Positions 18,860-27,224 are shown, numbered from the stretch's first letter. The stretch: DNA of 64,000 bases from Kitasatospora sp. SolWspMP-SS2h (GCF_003259315.1 NZ_QLLT01000006.1:195166-259165); one strand, 5' to 3'. Numbers and translations are program-made. Notes: generated by a model from the sequence alone, not told the origin.

Positions 18860-19888
18860 CTAGCGGGCCACCAGGCCGAGCCGCAGCAGGCTCTCGGCGG
18901 TGGCGACCACGGCCTCCTCGTCGCCGCGCGGGGTCCAGCCCAGCTCGGTGCGGGCCCGGGTGCCGTCGGCCCGGCGCACCACGCCCAGCTGCGGGGCCAG
19001 CTCCCGCATCCGGGGGCTGACGACGGCCAGCGCGCGCAGCAGTCCGGCCGGCGCGGTGCGGGTGGGGGCGGCGGAGGCGGCGTCGCCGAGCCGTTCGCGC
19101 AGCACGGCCGCGATCCGGTGGAACGAGACGGGCTCGCCGGCCGTCGCCAGGTAGCGCCGGCCCGCGGCCGCGGGGGCGGTCATCGCCCGGACGTGCAGGT
19201 CGGCGACGTCGCGGACGTCCACCGTGTTGGTCCAGACCGGGGGCGCGACCCGCATGCCGCCGCTGAGCATCGCGTGGACGATCCGCACCGAGCTGGAGTA
19301 GTCCGGCCCCAGGACCGGCCCGAAGATCCCGACCGGGTTGACGACCGTCAGCTCCATGCCGCCGCCCTCGGTGGCGGCGAAGTCCCACGCCGCCCGCTCG
19401 GCGACGGTCTTGGACTTCACGTAGGGGGAGACGCCCGGCCCGTCGAGGTCCGTCCAGTCGGCCTCGGTGAAGACGTGCCCGCCGGCCCGGTGGCCGTAGC
19501 CGACGGCGCCGAACGAGGAGGTGAGCACCGTCCGCCGCACCCCGGCGTCCCGGGCGGCGCGCAGCACCCGCAGCGCGCCGTCCCGGGCGGGGACGACCAG
19601 TTCGTCCTCGTGCCGGGGAGCGCCGGCGGGGAACGGCGAGGCCAGGTGCAGCACGTGGTCGGCGCCGGCCACGGCCCCGGCCCAGCCCGCGTCCCGGGTC
19701 AGGTCCGCCTCGACGTACGCCACCGCCGCCGGGTCGGCGACCCCGGCCGCCCCCAGCATGGACGCGACGTCGCCGCGCCGGGTCAGCGACCGGACGGTGG
19801 TGGTTACCGAGTGGCCCTCCGCGAGCAGCCGGGCGATGGTGTGCGCGCCGAGGAAGCCGGTTCCGCCGGTGACGAGTACGTGTGCCAT
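18860..19888 (-). CDS. NAD(P)-dependent SDR (dihydroflavonol-reductase-like)
   Basis: This 342-aa extended short-chain dehydrogenase has the Rossmann motif VLVTGGTGFLGAHTIARLL at the N-terminus, the VLHLASPFP segment, TSSFGAVGYG carrying the catalytic Ser region, and the YVKSK active-site motif (Y and K). NPVGIFGPVLGPDYS follows. These match DFR/cinnamyl-aldehyde-reductase-like enzymes acting on aldehydes or ketones. The ATG at 19888 places the Rossmann fold at residue 2; an upstream in-frame GTG is less likely. With the XRE/MmyB gene it forms a two-gene unit inserted between trpE and the trp-associated membrane genes. Confidence 0.87.
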   Translation of the reverse strand: MAHVLVTGGTGFLGAHTIARLLAEGHSVTTTVRSLTRRGDVASMLGAAGVADPAAVAYVEADLTRDAGWAGAVAGADHVLHLASPFPAGAPRHEDELVVPARDGALRVLRAARDAGVRRTVLTSSFGAVGYGHRAGGHVFTEADWTDLDGPGVSPYVKSKTVAERAAWDFAATEGGGMELTVVNPVGIFGPVLGPDYSSSVRIVHAMLSGGMRVAPPVWTNTVDVRDVADLHVRAMTAPAAAGRRYLATAGEPVSFHRIAAVLRERLGDAASAAPTRTAPAGLLRALAVVSPRMRELAPQLGVVRRADGTRARTELGWTPRGDEEAVVATAESLLRLGLVAR

Positions 19889-20001
19889 GCCCCCCACCCT
19901 CACCCGGGGGCGCCGCCGCCACCAGGCCCCGCCGACCCTGGTACCCGCGGGGACAGGACGTGCGGACCGGGGGCGGGGGCCGGGCGCGGGGTGAGGTCGG
20001 G

Positions 20002-20013
20002 GACACTGGGGGA
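20002..20013 (+). promoter_or_regulatory. Candidate -10 box
   Basis: GACACT (20002-20007) ends 6 nt before the GTG of the PF09534 gene, suggesting a leaderless start. The interval does contain GGGGGA, which could instead be a close ribosome site. Confidence 0.3.
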
Positions 20014-20610
20014 GTGAGTGAGACGCCTGCTTCCCCGAAGTCCCGCGGCACGTTGGGGCTGATGCTGTTGCTGACCGCGCTGGGTGCCGTACTGGTCCTG
20101 ACGTCGGTGGGCCGGACCTGGGCGCAGGGGGTGGCGCCCGGGATGGGCGGCAGCCGGATCGCGGTGAGCGCGAGCGGGAGCAGGCTGACGGCGCTGCCGA
20201 CCGGCATGGCGCTGGTGGCGATGGCGGCGGCGGTCGCGGTCTTCGCGGTGCGCGGCCGGACCCGGGTGCTGGTGGGCGCCCTGACGGTGCTGGCGGGCGC
20301 GGGCGCGGTCGTCGGCGCCGTGATCGGGTACACCGACACCGCGGGGCTGCACGCCGTCGCGGCGGGCCAGCTCGCCCTGAGCAGCGGCCGGGCCGAGGAG
20401 ATCACCCGGACGGCATGGCCCTGGGTGGCCCTGGTCGGCGGGCTGCTCCTGGTGGCGGCGGGCGCACTGACCGCCCGGTTCGGCAGCGGCTGGCCGGCCA
20501 TGGGCTCCCGCTACGAGGCACCGACCCGCAAGACGGCAGCCACGGGGCGGGCGGCCGGCCCGGCCGACCTGTGGAAGGCGTTGGACCGCGGCGAGGACCC
20601 GACGGGCTGA
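20014..20610 (+). CDS. Trp-associated membrane protein (TIGR02234/PF09534)
   Basis: This 198-aa protein has four predicted helices: LGLMLLLTALGAVLVLTS, ALVAMAAAVAVFAV, VLVGALTVLAGAGAVVGAVI, and WVALVGGLLLVAAGALTA. The extracytoplasmic loops contain SVGRTWAQGV, and the cytosolic tail ends DLWKALDRGEDPTG. These features match the actinobacterial family found next to trp genes. Its biochemical role is unknown. The GTG start places the first helix at about residue 12. Its 3' end, including the WKALDRGEDPT coding stretch, is duplicated just downstream in non-coding DNA. Confidence 0.82.
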   Translation: MSETPASPKSRGTLGLMLLLTALGAVLVLTSVGRTWAQGVAPGMGGSRIAVSASGSRLTALPTGMALVAMAAAVAVFAVRGRTRVLVGALTVLAGAGAVVGAVIGYTDTAGLHAVAAGQLALSSGRAEEITRTAWPWVALVGGLLLVAAGALTARFGSGWPAMGSRYEAPTRKTAATGRAAGPADLWKALDRGEDPTG

Positions 20611-20808
20611 TCCGGCCCGCTGGCCCGGCTGTGCCGCCTGAGCCGACCCGGCTGAGCCCACCGCACCTGACCGGCTGACTCGACCGGCCGGCCCGGCCGC
20701 CCTCTGGAAGGCCCTGGACCGCGGCGAGGACCCGACCGGCCGACTCGGCGGGCCGGGCCCGCCCACCGTCCCGGCCCACTGGCCTGGCTGTGCCGCCTGA
20801 GCCGATCG
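20555..20808 (+). repeat. Imperfect tandem duplication of the PF09534 gene 3' end
   Basis: The segment 20555-20607 (encoding GPADLWKALDRGEDPTG) reappears at 20688-20740 with a few substitutions. The post-stop stretch 20612-20648 (ending CTGTGCCGCCTGAGCCGA) reappears at about 20771-20808. The offset grows from 133 to about 159 bp, so copy B carries an insertion of about 26 bp. Copy B has no start codon and is an untranslated remnant. Confidence 0.85.
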
Positions 20809-21050
20809 ACCGGGCCGAACGGCCGGCTCGACCGGGGGTGCCTGCCCGCCCGGCCCGGCTGCCCGCCCGGGTCGGCCGATCCACCGGCCCGTCCACCGCC
20901 CGGTCCGGCCGCGGCCGGATGTGCGCGGCACCACCCCGACCCGGCTTGGGGGCGCCGTGTTCGGCCCGGCACAATGGGGAGCGTCAACCCGTCGAGCGCC
21001 GCCCCAGGCCCGCCCGACCGGGCCCCGGAGAAACAAGGAGCACCAACAAG
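20611..21050. other. 440-bp gap: duplicated gene end and leader of next gene
   Basis: The first 200 bp hold the second copy of the PF09534 gene end. The rest is GC-rich, with many CCGGCC/GGCC runs and no convincing ORF. A possible -10 (CACAAT, 20970-20975) lies 75 bp before the HGxxPAAW gene. Confidence 0.5.
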
Positions 21051-21299
21051 ATGGCTGCAGCAGCGCACGGCCACACCCCCGCCGCGTGGACCGGCGTGGT
21101 CATTTCCTTCGTCGGCTTCTGCATCGCGGGTGTCGCGATGATCATGCCGAACGTCGTGCTGGTCATCGCGGGCCTCGCCGTGGTCCTGATCGGCGGCGTG
21201 GTCGGCAAGGCCATGTCGATGGCGGGCATGGGCCGGCAGCCCAGCAAGAACTTCGCGCCGGTCACCGCCGAGGAGCGCACCGCGGTCACCGCGGGCTGA
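21051..21299 (+). CDS. HGxxPAAW-motif membrane protein
   Basis: This 82-aa protein begins MAAAAHGHTPAAWTGV, containing the HGxxPAAW signature that names the family. Two helices follow (VVISFVGFCIAGVAMIM and VVLVIAGLAVVLIGGVVG). A short cytosolic tail ends in EERTAVTAG. It is always small and found beside trp genes in streptomycetes; function is unknown. The start follows AAGGAG by 11 nt. A strong hairpin terminates it downstream. Confidence 0.8.
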   Translation: MAAAAHGHTPAAWTGVVISFVGFCIAGVAMIMPNVVLVIAGLAVVLIGGVVGKAMSMAGMGRQPSKNFAPVTAEERTAVTAG

Positions 21300-21325
21300 T
21301 CGCGGCGGAGCCGCGCAGCGGCGCA

Positions 21326-21357
21326 CCGGACGGCGGGCCCTCGGGCCCGCCGTCCGG
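21326..21357 (+). terminator. Terminator after HGxxPAAW gene
   Basis: A perfect inverted repeat with arms CCGGACGGCGGGCCC and GGGCCCGCCGTCCGG begins 27 bp after the stop. Its tight loop is followed by CGTTTCGG. It separates this gene from the DUF2752 gene. Confidence 0.7.
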
Positions 21358-21389
21358 CGTTTCGGGGCCGGGCCCGGTCCGCCCGGGGG

Positions 21390-21402
21390 CACAATCGTCC
21401 CC
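21390..21402 (+). promoter_or_regulatory. Candidate -10 box of DUF2752 gene
   Basis: CACAAT (21390-21395) ends 7 nt before the GTG start at 21403. No Shine-Dalgarno is visible, which is consistent with leaderless expression. Confidence 0.35.
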
Positions 21403-21849
21403 GTGAACGCTCCCGCCGCCCCGTCCCGGCCCGAGGGCTCCGCGGCGCGCCGGCTGGTCCGTCCGCTGGCCGCGCTGGCGGCCGTCGCGCTGCCGGCCGG
21501 GTTCGTCGCCCTGGTGGACCCGAACACGCCCGGCCACTACCCGGTCTGCCCGTTCCTGCGGGCCACCGGCTGGTGGTGTCCCGGCTGCGGCGGGCTGCGC
21601 TGCGTGCACGCGCTGGTCCGGGGGGACGTGCCGACGTCGGTGCACGACAACCTGCTGGTGGCGGTGCTGGCGTTCGGGCTGCCGGCGCTCTGGGCGGCCT
21701 GGACGGTGCGGGCGGTGCGCGGACGGCCGGGTGGCGGGGGGCGGCGGCTCACCGGCCGGCAGGCGGGGGTGCTGGTGCTGGCGGTGCTGCTGTTCGCGGT
21801 GGTGCGGAACCTGCCGGTCGGCGCGGGCCTGGCACCGCCCCTCGAATGA
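21403..21849 (+). CDS. DUF2752 membrane protein
   Basis: This 148-aa protein has the DUF2752 core: a first helix ([16 protein letters not shown]), the motif [19 protein letters not shown] with three cysteines, then [11 protein letters not shown] and a second helix ([18 protein letters not shown]) with a third near the C-terminus. The cysteine cluster CPGCGG is invariant in the family and may bind metal or take part in thiol chemistry. Function is unknown. It sits directly before trpC. Confidence 0.82.
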   Translation: MNAPAAPSRPEGSAARRLVRPLAALAAVALPAGFVALVDPNTPGHYPVCPFLRATGWWCPGCGGLRCVHALVRGDVPTSVHDNLLVAVLAFGLPALWAAWTVRAVRGRPGGGGRRLTGRQAGVLVLAVLLFAVVRNLPVGAGLAPPLE

Positions 21850-22024
21850 GCGGCGTGCACCGGGCGTACGGCGGGGCCGGAGCGCCCGCCGGGCGGTCCG
21901 CCGATCGAGACGCGCGCCGTGCGGATGCGGAGTGCGCCCCCCGCGCCCGATACCATCGAATCGAAAGGCCGGGACCGCGCTCGACGCCCCGGCCGCACCA
22001 GCGAAACACGATGGGGGCGCACGC

Positions 22025-22837
22025 GTGACTGTGCTCGACGAGATCATCGACGGGGTCCGGCAGGACCTCGCCGAGCGACAGGCCCGGGTCTCCCTGGACG
22101 AGCTCAAGGAGCTCGCCGCCAAGGCGCCCGAGGCGAAGGACGGCGTGGCCGCGCTGCGCGGCGACGGCGTCCGGGTGATCTGCGAGGTCAAGCGCTCCAG
22201 CCCGTCCAAGGGCGCGCTCGCGGCGATCGCCGACCCGGCCGCGCTGGCGGCCGACTACGCGGCCGGCGGGGCCGCCGCGATCAGCGTGCTCACCGAGCAG
22301 CGCCGCTTCGGCGGTTCGCTGGCCGACCTGGACGCGGTGCGCGCCGCCGTGGAGACCCCGGTCCTGCGCAAGGACTTCATCGTCACCGCCTACCAGCTGT
22401 GGGAGGCCCGCGCGCACGGCGCGGACCTGGCGCTGCTGATCGTCGCCGCGCTGGAGCAGCCGGCCCTGGTCTCGCTGATCGAGCGGGCCGAGTCGATCGG
22501 CCTGACCCCGCTGGTCGAGGTGCACGACGAGGAGGAGATCGCCCGCGCGGTGGACGCCGGCGCGCGGATCATCGGCGTCAACGCCCGCAACCTCAAGACC
22601 CTCGAGGTCGACCGGAACACCTTCGGCAACGTGGTGGACGCCATCCCGGCGCACATCGTGAAGGTCGCCGAGTCCGGGGTGCGCGGGCCGCACGACCTGA
22701 TCACCTACGCCAACCAGGGCGCCGACGCGGTGCTGGTCGGCGAGTCCCTGGTCACCGGCCGGGACCCGCGGACCGCGGTCGCCGACCTGGTCGCCGCCGG
22801 GGCGCACCCGGCGCTGCGCAACAACGGGCGGGGCTGA
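22025..22837 (+). CDS. trpC: Indole-3-glycerol-phosphate synthase
   Basis: This 270-aa monofunctional barrel enzyme cyclises CdRP to indole-glycerol phosphate. Active-site segments are [13 protein letters not shown] (catalytic Lys in EVKRSSPS), [51 protein letters not shown], and [11 protein letters not shown]. There is no TrpF fusion, consistent with PriA taking that step. GTG start: [14 protein letters not shown] is the standard N-terminus. A possible -10 (TACCAT, 21951-21956) precedes it by 68 bp. Confidence 0.96.
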   Translation: MTVLDEIIDGVRQDLAERQARVSLDELKELAAKAPEAKDGVAALRGDGVRVICEVKRSSPSKGALAAIADPAALAADYAAGGAAAISVLTEQRRFGGSLADLDAVRAAVETPVLRKDFIVTAYQLWEARAHGADLALLIVAALEQPALVSLIERAESIGLTPLVEVHDEEEIARAVDAGARIIGVNARNLKTLEVDRNTFGNVVDAIPAHIVKVAESGVRGPHDLITYANQGADAVLVGESLVTGRDPRTAVADLVAAGAHPALRNNGRG

Positions 22838-22845
22838 CCTCCGCC

Positions 22846-23004
22846 GTGTCGATCGCCACCCGTCTCGCCCCCGGCTGCCGCCCGCGCGGCTGCCGCGCGC
22901 CCGCGCGCCGGGTGCTGGGGCGACGGGTGCGGTACGTGATCGGCTGCGAGCCCGGACAGGTCCCCGGGCGCCGATGGCGCGGGCCCCGCGGCCGGCTCCT
23001 CTAG
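22846..23004 (+). CDS. trpM: TrpM-like small basic protein
   Basis: A 52-aa frame starts at GTG 8 bp after trpC: MSIATRLAPGCRPRGCRAP, then RRVLGRRVRYVIGCEPGQV, ending GRLL. It is very rich in Arg and Gly with three cysteines. Its place between trpC and trpB, and this sequence, fit the small TrpM (formerly TrpX) protein of Streptomyces, reported to modulate tryptophan synthesis and differentiation in S. coelicolor. The S. coelicolor protein is, as I recall, slightly longer, so the start here may need checking. No classical ribosome site precedes the GTG; coupling with trpC is likely. Confidence 0.65.
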   Translation: MSIATRLAPGCRPRGCRAPARRVLGRRVRYVIGCEPGQVPGRRWRGPRGRLL

Positions 23005-23020
23005 CTCCTCGCCGGAGGAC

Positions 23021-23043
23021 CCGGCCCTTCGCGAGGGGGCCGG
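23021..23043 (+). promoter_or_regulatory. Hairpin between trpM and trpB
   Basis: CCGGCCC and GGGCCGG arms flank a TTCGCGAGG-type loop, 17 bp after trpM and 55 bp before trpB. With no T-tract it could be a partial terminator, a processing site or an attenuating hairpin inside the operon. Confidence 0.4.
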
Positions 23044-23097
23044 CACCCGCCGCGGCCCCCACGTCCACGCCGTCAATCCTTCATCCGAGGACGGATC

Positions 23098-24327
23098 ATG
23101 TCCGAGCACTACCTTCCGGGCGCCCAGGTGCCCGACGCCCGCGGTTACTTCGGCGCCTACGGCGGCCGTTTCATCCCGGAGGCGCTGGTCGCCGCCGTGG
23201 AGCAGGTCGCCGAGGAGTACGAGAAGGCCAAGAACGACCCGGCGTTCGCCGCCGAGCTGGACGCCCTGCTCAAGGACTACACCGGCCGGCCGAGCCCGCT
23301 GACCGACGTCCACCGGTTCTCCGCGGAGGCCGGCGGGGCGCGGGTCCTGCTCAAGCGCGAGGACCTCAACCACACCGGCTCGCACAAGATCAACAACGTG
23401 CTGGGCCAGGCGCTGCTGACCCGCCGGATGGGCAAGACCCGGATCATCGCCGAGACCGGGGCCGGCCAGCACGGCGTGGCCACCGCCACCGCCTGCGCGC
23501 TGTTCGGCTTCGACTGCACCATCTACATGGGCGAGGTCGACACCCGGCGGCAGGCGCTGAACGTCGCCCGGATGCGGATGCTGGGCGCCGAGGTGATCCC
23601 GGTGACCTCCGGCAGCCGCACCCTGAAGGACGCCATCAACGAGGCGTTCCGGGACTGGGTCGCCAACGTCGACTCCACCCACTACCTGTTCGGCACGGTG
23701 GCCGGCCCGCACCCGTTCCCGATGATGGTCCGCGACTTCCACCGGGTAATCGGAGTCGAGGCCCGGCAGCAGGTGCTGGACCGCACCGGGAGGCTCCCGG
23801 ACGCGGTGGTCGCCTGCGTCGGCGGCGGCTCCAACGCGATGGGCATCTTCCACGAGTTCATCCCGGACGCGGGCGTCCGCCTGATCGGCTGCGAGGCGGC
23901 CGGCGAGGGCGCCGAGACCCCGAAGCACGCCGCCACCCTGACCAAGGGCGACCCGGGCGTGCTGCACGGCTCGCGCACCTACGTGCTGCAGGACGAGGAC
24001 GGCCAGACCATCGAGTCGCACTCGATCTCGGCCGGCCTGGACTACCCGGGCGTCGGCCCGGAGCACGCCTGGCTGAAGGACACCGGACGGGCCGAGTACC
24101 GCCCGGTGACCGACCGGGCGGCGATGGAGGCGCTGCGGCTGCTGTCCCGCACCGAGGGGATCATCCCGGCGATCGAGTCCGCGCACGCCCTGGCCGGCGC
24201 GCTCGAACTCGGCCGCGAGCTCGGCCCGGAGGGGACGATCCTGGTCTCGCTCTCCGGCCGCGGCGACAAGGACATGCACACCGCCGCCGAGTTCTTCGGC
24301 CTCTACGACGCCGAGGGAACCAACTGA
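23098..24327 (+). CDS. trpB: Tryptophan synthase beta chain
   Basis: This 409-aa PLP enzyme joins indole and serine. The PLP lysine is K97 in [14 protein letters not shown]; the following ETGAGQHG binds the substrate carboxylate, and [10 protein letters not shown] holds the PLP phosphate. The N-terminus [14 protein letters not shown] is typical of TrpB1, the partner of TrpA. The ATG lies after GAGGA. trpA follows after 2 bp, so translational coupling of the alpha-beta complex is expected. Confidence 0.97.
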   Translation: MSEHYLPGAQVPDARGYFGAYGGRFIPEALVAAVEQVAEEYEKAKNDPAFAAELDALLKDYTGRPSPLTDVHRFSAEAGGARVLLKREDLNHTGSHKINNVLGQALLTRRMGKTRIIAETGAGQHGVATATACALFGFDCTIYMGEVDTRRQALNVARMRMLGAEVIPVTSGSRTLKDAINEAFRDWVANVDSTHYLFGTVAGPHPFPMMVRDFHRVIGVEARQQVLDRTGRLPDAVVACVGGGSNAMGIFHEFIPDAGVRLIGCEAAGEGAETPKHAATLTKGDPGVLHGSRTYVLQDEDGQTIESHSISAGLDYPGVGPEHAWLKDTGRAEYRPVTDRAAMEALRLLSRTEGIIPAIESAHALAGALELGRELGPEGTILVSLSGRGDKDMHTAAEFFGLYDAEGTN

Positions 24328-24329
24328 CC

Positions 24330-25139
24330 ATGGCCGACACCAAGCTCACCACCGCCCTGGCCGCCGCGAAGGCGGAGGGCCGCGCGGCCCTGATCGGCTA
24401 CCTGCCGGCCGGCTTCCCGACCGTGGACGGCGGCATCGCCGCGATCAACGCCCTGATCGAGGGCGGCTGCGACGTCGTCGAGGTCGGCCTGCCGCACTCG
24501 GACCCGGTGCTGGACGGCGCGGTCATCCAGACCGCCGACGACATCGCGCTGCGCGGCGGCGTCAAGATCAAGGACGTGCTGCGCACCGTCGCCGAGGTCG
24601 CCGCCGCCCACCCGGCCGTGCCGGTCCTGGTGATGACGTACTGGAACCCGGTGGACCGCTACGGCACCGCCCGGTTCGCCGCCGACCTGGCCGCCGCCGG
24701 GGGAGCGGGCTGCATCCTGCCGGACCTGCCGGTGGAGGAGTCCGAGGAGTGGCGCAAGGCCGCCGCCGAGCACGGTCTGGACACCGTGTTCGTGGTCGCC
24801 CCGTCCTCCACCGACCACCGGCTGGCCGAAGTCACCGCGGCCGGCTCCGGCTTCGTGTACGCGGCCGCCGTGATGGGCGTGACCGGCACCCGGGCCGCGG
24901 TCGGCAACCTGGCCGAGGACCTGGTGGCCCGCACCCGCGCCACCACCGCGCTGCCGGTCTGCGTCGGCCTGGGCGTCTCCGACGCCGACCAGGCCGCCGA
25001 GGTCGCCGCCTTCGCGGACGGCGTGATCGTCGGCTCGGCGTTCGTCCAGCGCCTGCTGGACGCCGCGGAGCCGGCCGACGGCGTCGCCGCGGTCCGCGCG
25101 CTCGCGGGCGAGCTGGCGCGGGGCGTCCGCCGCAGGTAA
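24330..25139 (+). CDS. trpA: Tryptophan synthase alpha chain
   Basis: This 269-aa barrel cleaves indole-glycerol phosphate and channels indole to TrpB. The catalytic Glu and Asp (E49 and D60 in E. coli numbering) are present in VVEVGLPHSDPVLDGAVIQ. TYWNPVDRYG, LPDLPVEES and the phosphate-binding CVGLGVSDADQ and DGVIVGSAFV segments follow. The first base of its ATG is 2 bp after the trpB stop. A strong terminator ends the operon. Confidence 0.97.
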   Translation: MADTKLTTALAAAKAEGRAALIGYLPAGFPTVDGGIAAINALIEGGCDVVEVGLPHSDPVLDGAVIQTADDIALRGGVKIKDVLRTVAEVAAAHPAVPVLVMTYWNPVDRYGTARFAADLAAAGGAGCILPDLPVEESEEWRKAAAEHGLDTVFVVAPSSTDHRLAEVTAAGSGFVYAAAVMGVTGTRAAVGNLAEDLVARTRATTALPVCVGLGVSDADQAAEVAAFADGVIVGSAFVQRLLDAAEPADGVAAVRALAGELARGVRRR

Positions 25140-25154
25140 CCGCACCACGACCGG

Positions 25155-25193
25155 GAACCGCCCGGGGAGCGACCGCCGCTCCCCGGGCGGTTC
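25155..25193 (+). terminator. Terminator of the trp operon
   Basis: A 17-bp perfect stem (GAACCGCCCGGGGAGCG with its complement) and a 5-nt loop begin 16 bp after trpA. The sequence after the stem is TCCGCGTTT. Confidence 0.85.
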
Positions 25194-25367
25194 TCCGCGT
25201 TTCCGGCCGGGTCGGCGCGCGGCGTCGGCCTCCCGGTGCCGCGCGCCCGGCGGGACCCGGAGGGGAGGACCTACTCCGCGAGGGTGAAAAACCGGGCGGC
25301 GCCGGTGCGGCCCGGCCCGTCGGCGCCGTTGGAGCCTCCGGTGGTTCGTCGACGAAAGGGTGTCCGG

Positions 25368-25538
25368 ATGGCGCGGGTGCACCGGCAGGTGCTGCTGCGG
25401 GCGCTGGCCGCGGGGCTGGCGCTGGCCGTCGCGCTGGTCGGAAGCGGGGGCGTGGAGCGGGAGTTGGCCCGGCGGGGGGCCGAGCGGGCGGTGTCGTGCC
25501 GGTCGGCGGACGCGGTCTGCGCACCGCCGGGACGATGA
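25368..25538 (+). CDS. Putative 56-aa signal-peptide-bearing protein
   Basis: A short frame starts at ATG with a basic N-region (MARVHRQ), a hydrophobic core (LLRALAAGLALAVALVGSG) and a short tail containing VSCRSADAVCAPPGR with two cysteines. This is the layout of a small exported or membrane-anchored peptide. An in-frame GTG at 25341 would add nine Arg/Lys-rich residues. It lies between the trp terminator and the redox genes. I recognise no family. GC-rich DNA readily yields such frames, so it may not be expressed. Confidence 0.4.
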   Translation: MARVHRQVLLRALAAGLALAVALVGSGGVERELARRGAERAVSCRSADAVCAPPGR

Positions 25539-25672
25539 TCCGGAAAATCGGACGTATGACCGTTTAAGGTCGCTCATACGGCGTAACTCGCCAATGTGGA
25601 GGAACCCCCCGCCATCCCCTACGGTTCATCAGGCAGGAAACGGTGGAACGCGCCCGAGGGGGAACCGAACTG

Positions 25673-26185
25673 ATGGCCAGTCAGCAGGTCGAGCACGGCC
25701 GGGTGGGCGGGCTGCGCCGGGCGGTGGACGGCGCGGCGGCCGAGTGGTTCGGCCTGGCGGTGCGGCTGGGCCTGGCGGTGGTGTGGGGCTGGGCGGGCCT
25801 GGCGAAGGTCTCCGACCCGGCCGAGGCGGCGCAGGCCGTGCGGGCGTACGAGATCCTCCCCGAGTCGCTGGTGAAGCCGGTCGGCTGGGGGCTGCCGTTC
25901 CTGGAGCTGGCGCTGGCGCTGCTGCTGGTGCTCGGTCTCGGGACCAGGATCGTCGCGGTCGTCTCCGGCCTGCTGCTGCTGGTCTTCATCGCCGGGATCT
26001 CCTCCGCCTGGGCGCGCGGCATCTCGATCGACTGCGGCTGCTTCGGCGGCGGCGGCGCGGTGGACGAGTCGCAGACCAAGTACCTCCAGGAGATCCTGCG
26101 CGACTCCGGGTTCCTGCTGCTGTCGGCGTGGCTGGTCTACCGGCCCCGGACGAAGCTCTCGGCGGACGCCTGGCTGGCCGCCTGA
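25673..26185 (+). CDS. MauE/DoxX-family redox-associated membrane protein
   Basis: This 170-aa protein has four hydrophobic helices: LAVRLGLAVVWGWAGLAK, LPFLELALALLLVLGL, IVAVVSGLLLLVFIAGISSAWA, and DSGFLLLSAWLVY. The motif SIDCGCFGG carries C121 and C123, the conserved C-x-C of MauE-like proteins thought to pass reducing equivalents across the membrane. The ATG at 25673 is preferred: GGGGGA lies 12 nt upstream, whereas the earlier GTG has no ribosome site. It is 61 bp upstream of a DsbA-like gene, which supports a shared role in extracytoplasmic thiol redox. Confidence 0.82.
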   Translation: MASQQVEHGRVGGLRRAVDGAAAEWFGLAVRLGLAVVWGWAGLAKVSDPAEAAQAVRAYEILPESLVKPVGWGLPFLELALALLLVLGLGTRIVAVVSGLLLLVFIAGISSAWARGISIDCGCFGGGGAVDESQTKYLQEILRDSGFLLLSAWLVYRPRTKLSADAWLAA

Positions 26186-26246
26186 CGCCGCGCGTCCACC
26201 GCCACCGATCAGACGAAACCGACCCCTGGACTGGCAAGAGCACCCC

Positions 26247-27104
26247 ATGAGCGAGAAGAACCGAGAAGGCAAGCGCGACGCCCGGGACAAGATGCGGGAG
26301 TCCCGGGCCGCCGAGGAGGCCAAGGCGCGGCGCAACAAGAAGCTGGCGGTCGGCGGCGTGGTGGCCGTGGTCATCGCGGCGGCCGTGGTGGTCGGCGTGG
26401 TGGTGCAGAACCAGCGCTCCAAGCCGGAGACCCCGACCGCCGCCCCGGCGGGCGCGAGCGGCGACAAGAACCTCGTCGTCCCGGTCGGCGGCGCCGACGC
26501 CCCGTCCACGCTGACGGTCTACGAGGACCCGCGCTGCCCGGCCTGCGGCAGCTTCGAGCGGAGCTTCTCACCGACCGTCGACCAGCTGGAGGACGCCGGC
26601 AAGGTCCGGGTCGACTACCACCTCGTCTCGTTCATCGACCGCTCGCTGGGCGGCAACGGCTCCAAGTACGGCGCCAACGCGCTGGCCTGCGCGCAGGACG
26701 CCGGGCACTTCCGCGACTACCACGACGTGCTCTACCGCAACCAGCCGGACGAGACCGCGGACTCCTTCGGCGACAAGCAGACCCTGATCGACCTGGCCGG
26801 GCAGGTCCCCGGGCTGGACACCCCCGCGTTCCGGTCCTGCGTCAACGACAACACGTTCGGCGGCTGGGTCTCGGCGGTGCAGCAGGACTTCGACAAGTCC
26901 AGCTACAAGTCGACCCCGACGGTGCTGCTGAACGGCGAGGCGATCTACCCGAAGAAGGGCGACGAGCAGATCAGCCCGGAGAACCTGGTGAAGTGGGTGG
27001 ACGCGGCCAACCAGGGCAAGACCCTCGGTACCCCCGGCTCGCACGGGCAGAGCCCGGCCCCCAGCACGACCGCCGGCGAGTCGAACAACCCGCCCTCGCC
27101 CTGA
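26247..27104 (+). CDS. Membrane-anchored DsbA-like thiol oxidoreductase
   Basis: This 285-aa protein has a charged cytosolic N-terminus (about 33 residues, SEKNREGKRDARDKMRE). A single anchor helix (VGGVVAVVIAAAVVVGVVV) and a linker follow, and then a thioredoxin-fold domain with C97-P-A-C100 in DPRCPACGSFE. The cis-proline region is YKSTPTVLLNGE. Internal CAQDAGHFRDYHDVLY is typical of the DsbA/Tlp helical insert. It should oxidise or isomerise disulfides outside the membrane, perhaps recharged by the MauE-like protein upstream. The tail after residue 255 is low-complexity. Confidence 0.9.
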   Translation: MSEKNREGKRDARDKMRESRAAEEAKARRNKKLAVGGVVAVVIAAAVVVGVVVQNQRSKPETPTAAPAGASGDKNLVVPVGGADAPSTLTVYEDPRCPACGSFERSFSPTVDQLEDAGKVRVDYHLVSFIDRSLGGNGSKYGANALACAQDAGHFRDYHDVLYRNQPDETADSFGDKQTLIDLAGQVPGLDTPAFRSCVNDNTFGGWVSAVQQDFDKSSYKSTPTVLLNGEAIYPKKGDEQISPENLVKWVDAANQGKTLGTPGSHGQSPAPSTTAGESNNPPSP

Positions 27105-27160
27105 CCGCCCCCGCCCCGATCCCTGATCCCTCCCCGCGCCCGGCCCAGACCGGGCCGCGT

Positions 27161-27215
27161 GACGCTACCGTGACCCGCTCCGGTGCCGGTGGTGCCGGTG
27201 GGACACGGTAGCGTC
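27161..27215. promoter_or_regulatory. 12-bp inverted repeat in the lgt promoter region
   Basis: GACGCTACCGTG (27161-27172) and CACGGTAGCGTC (27204-27215) are perfect complements separated by 31 bp. The right arm contains a possible -10 (TAGCGT, 27209-27214) 10 nt before the lgt ATG, so the repeat could be an operator pair or a cruciform. Confidence 0.5.
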
Positions 27216-27224
27216 GAGAGTGCC

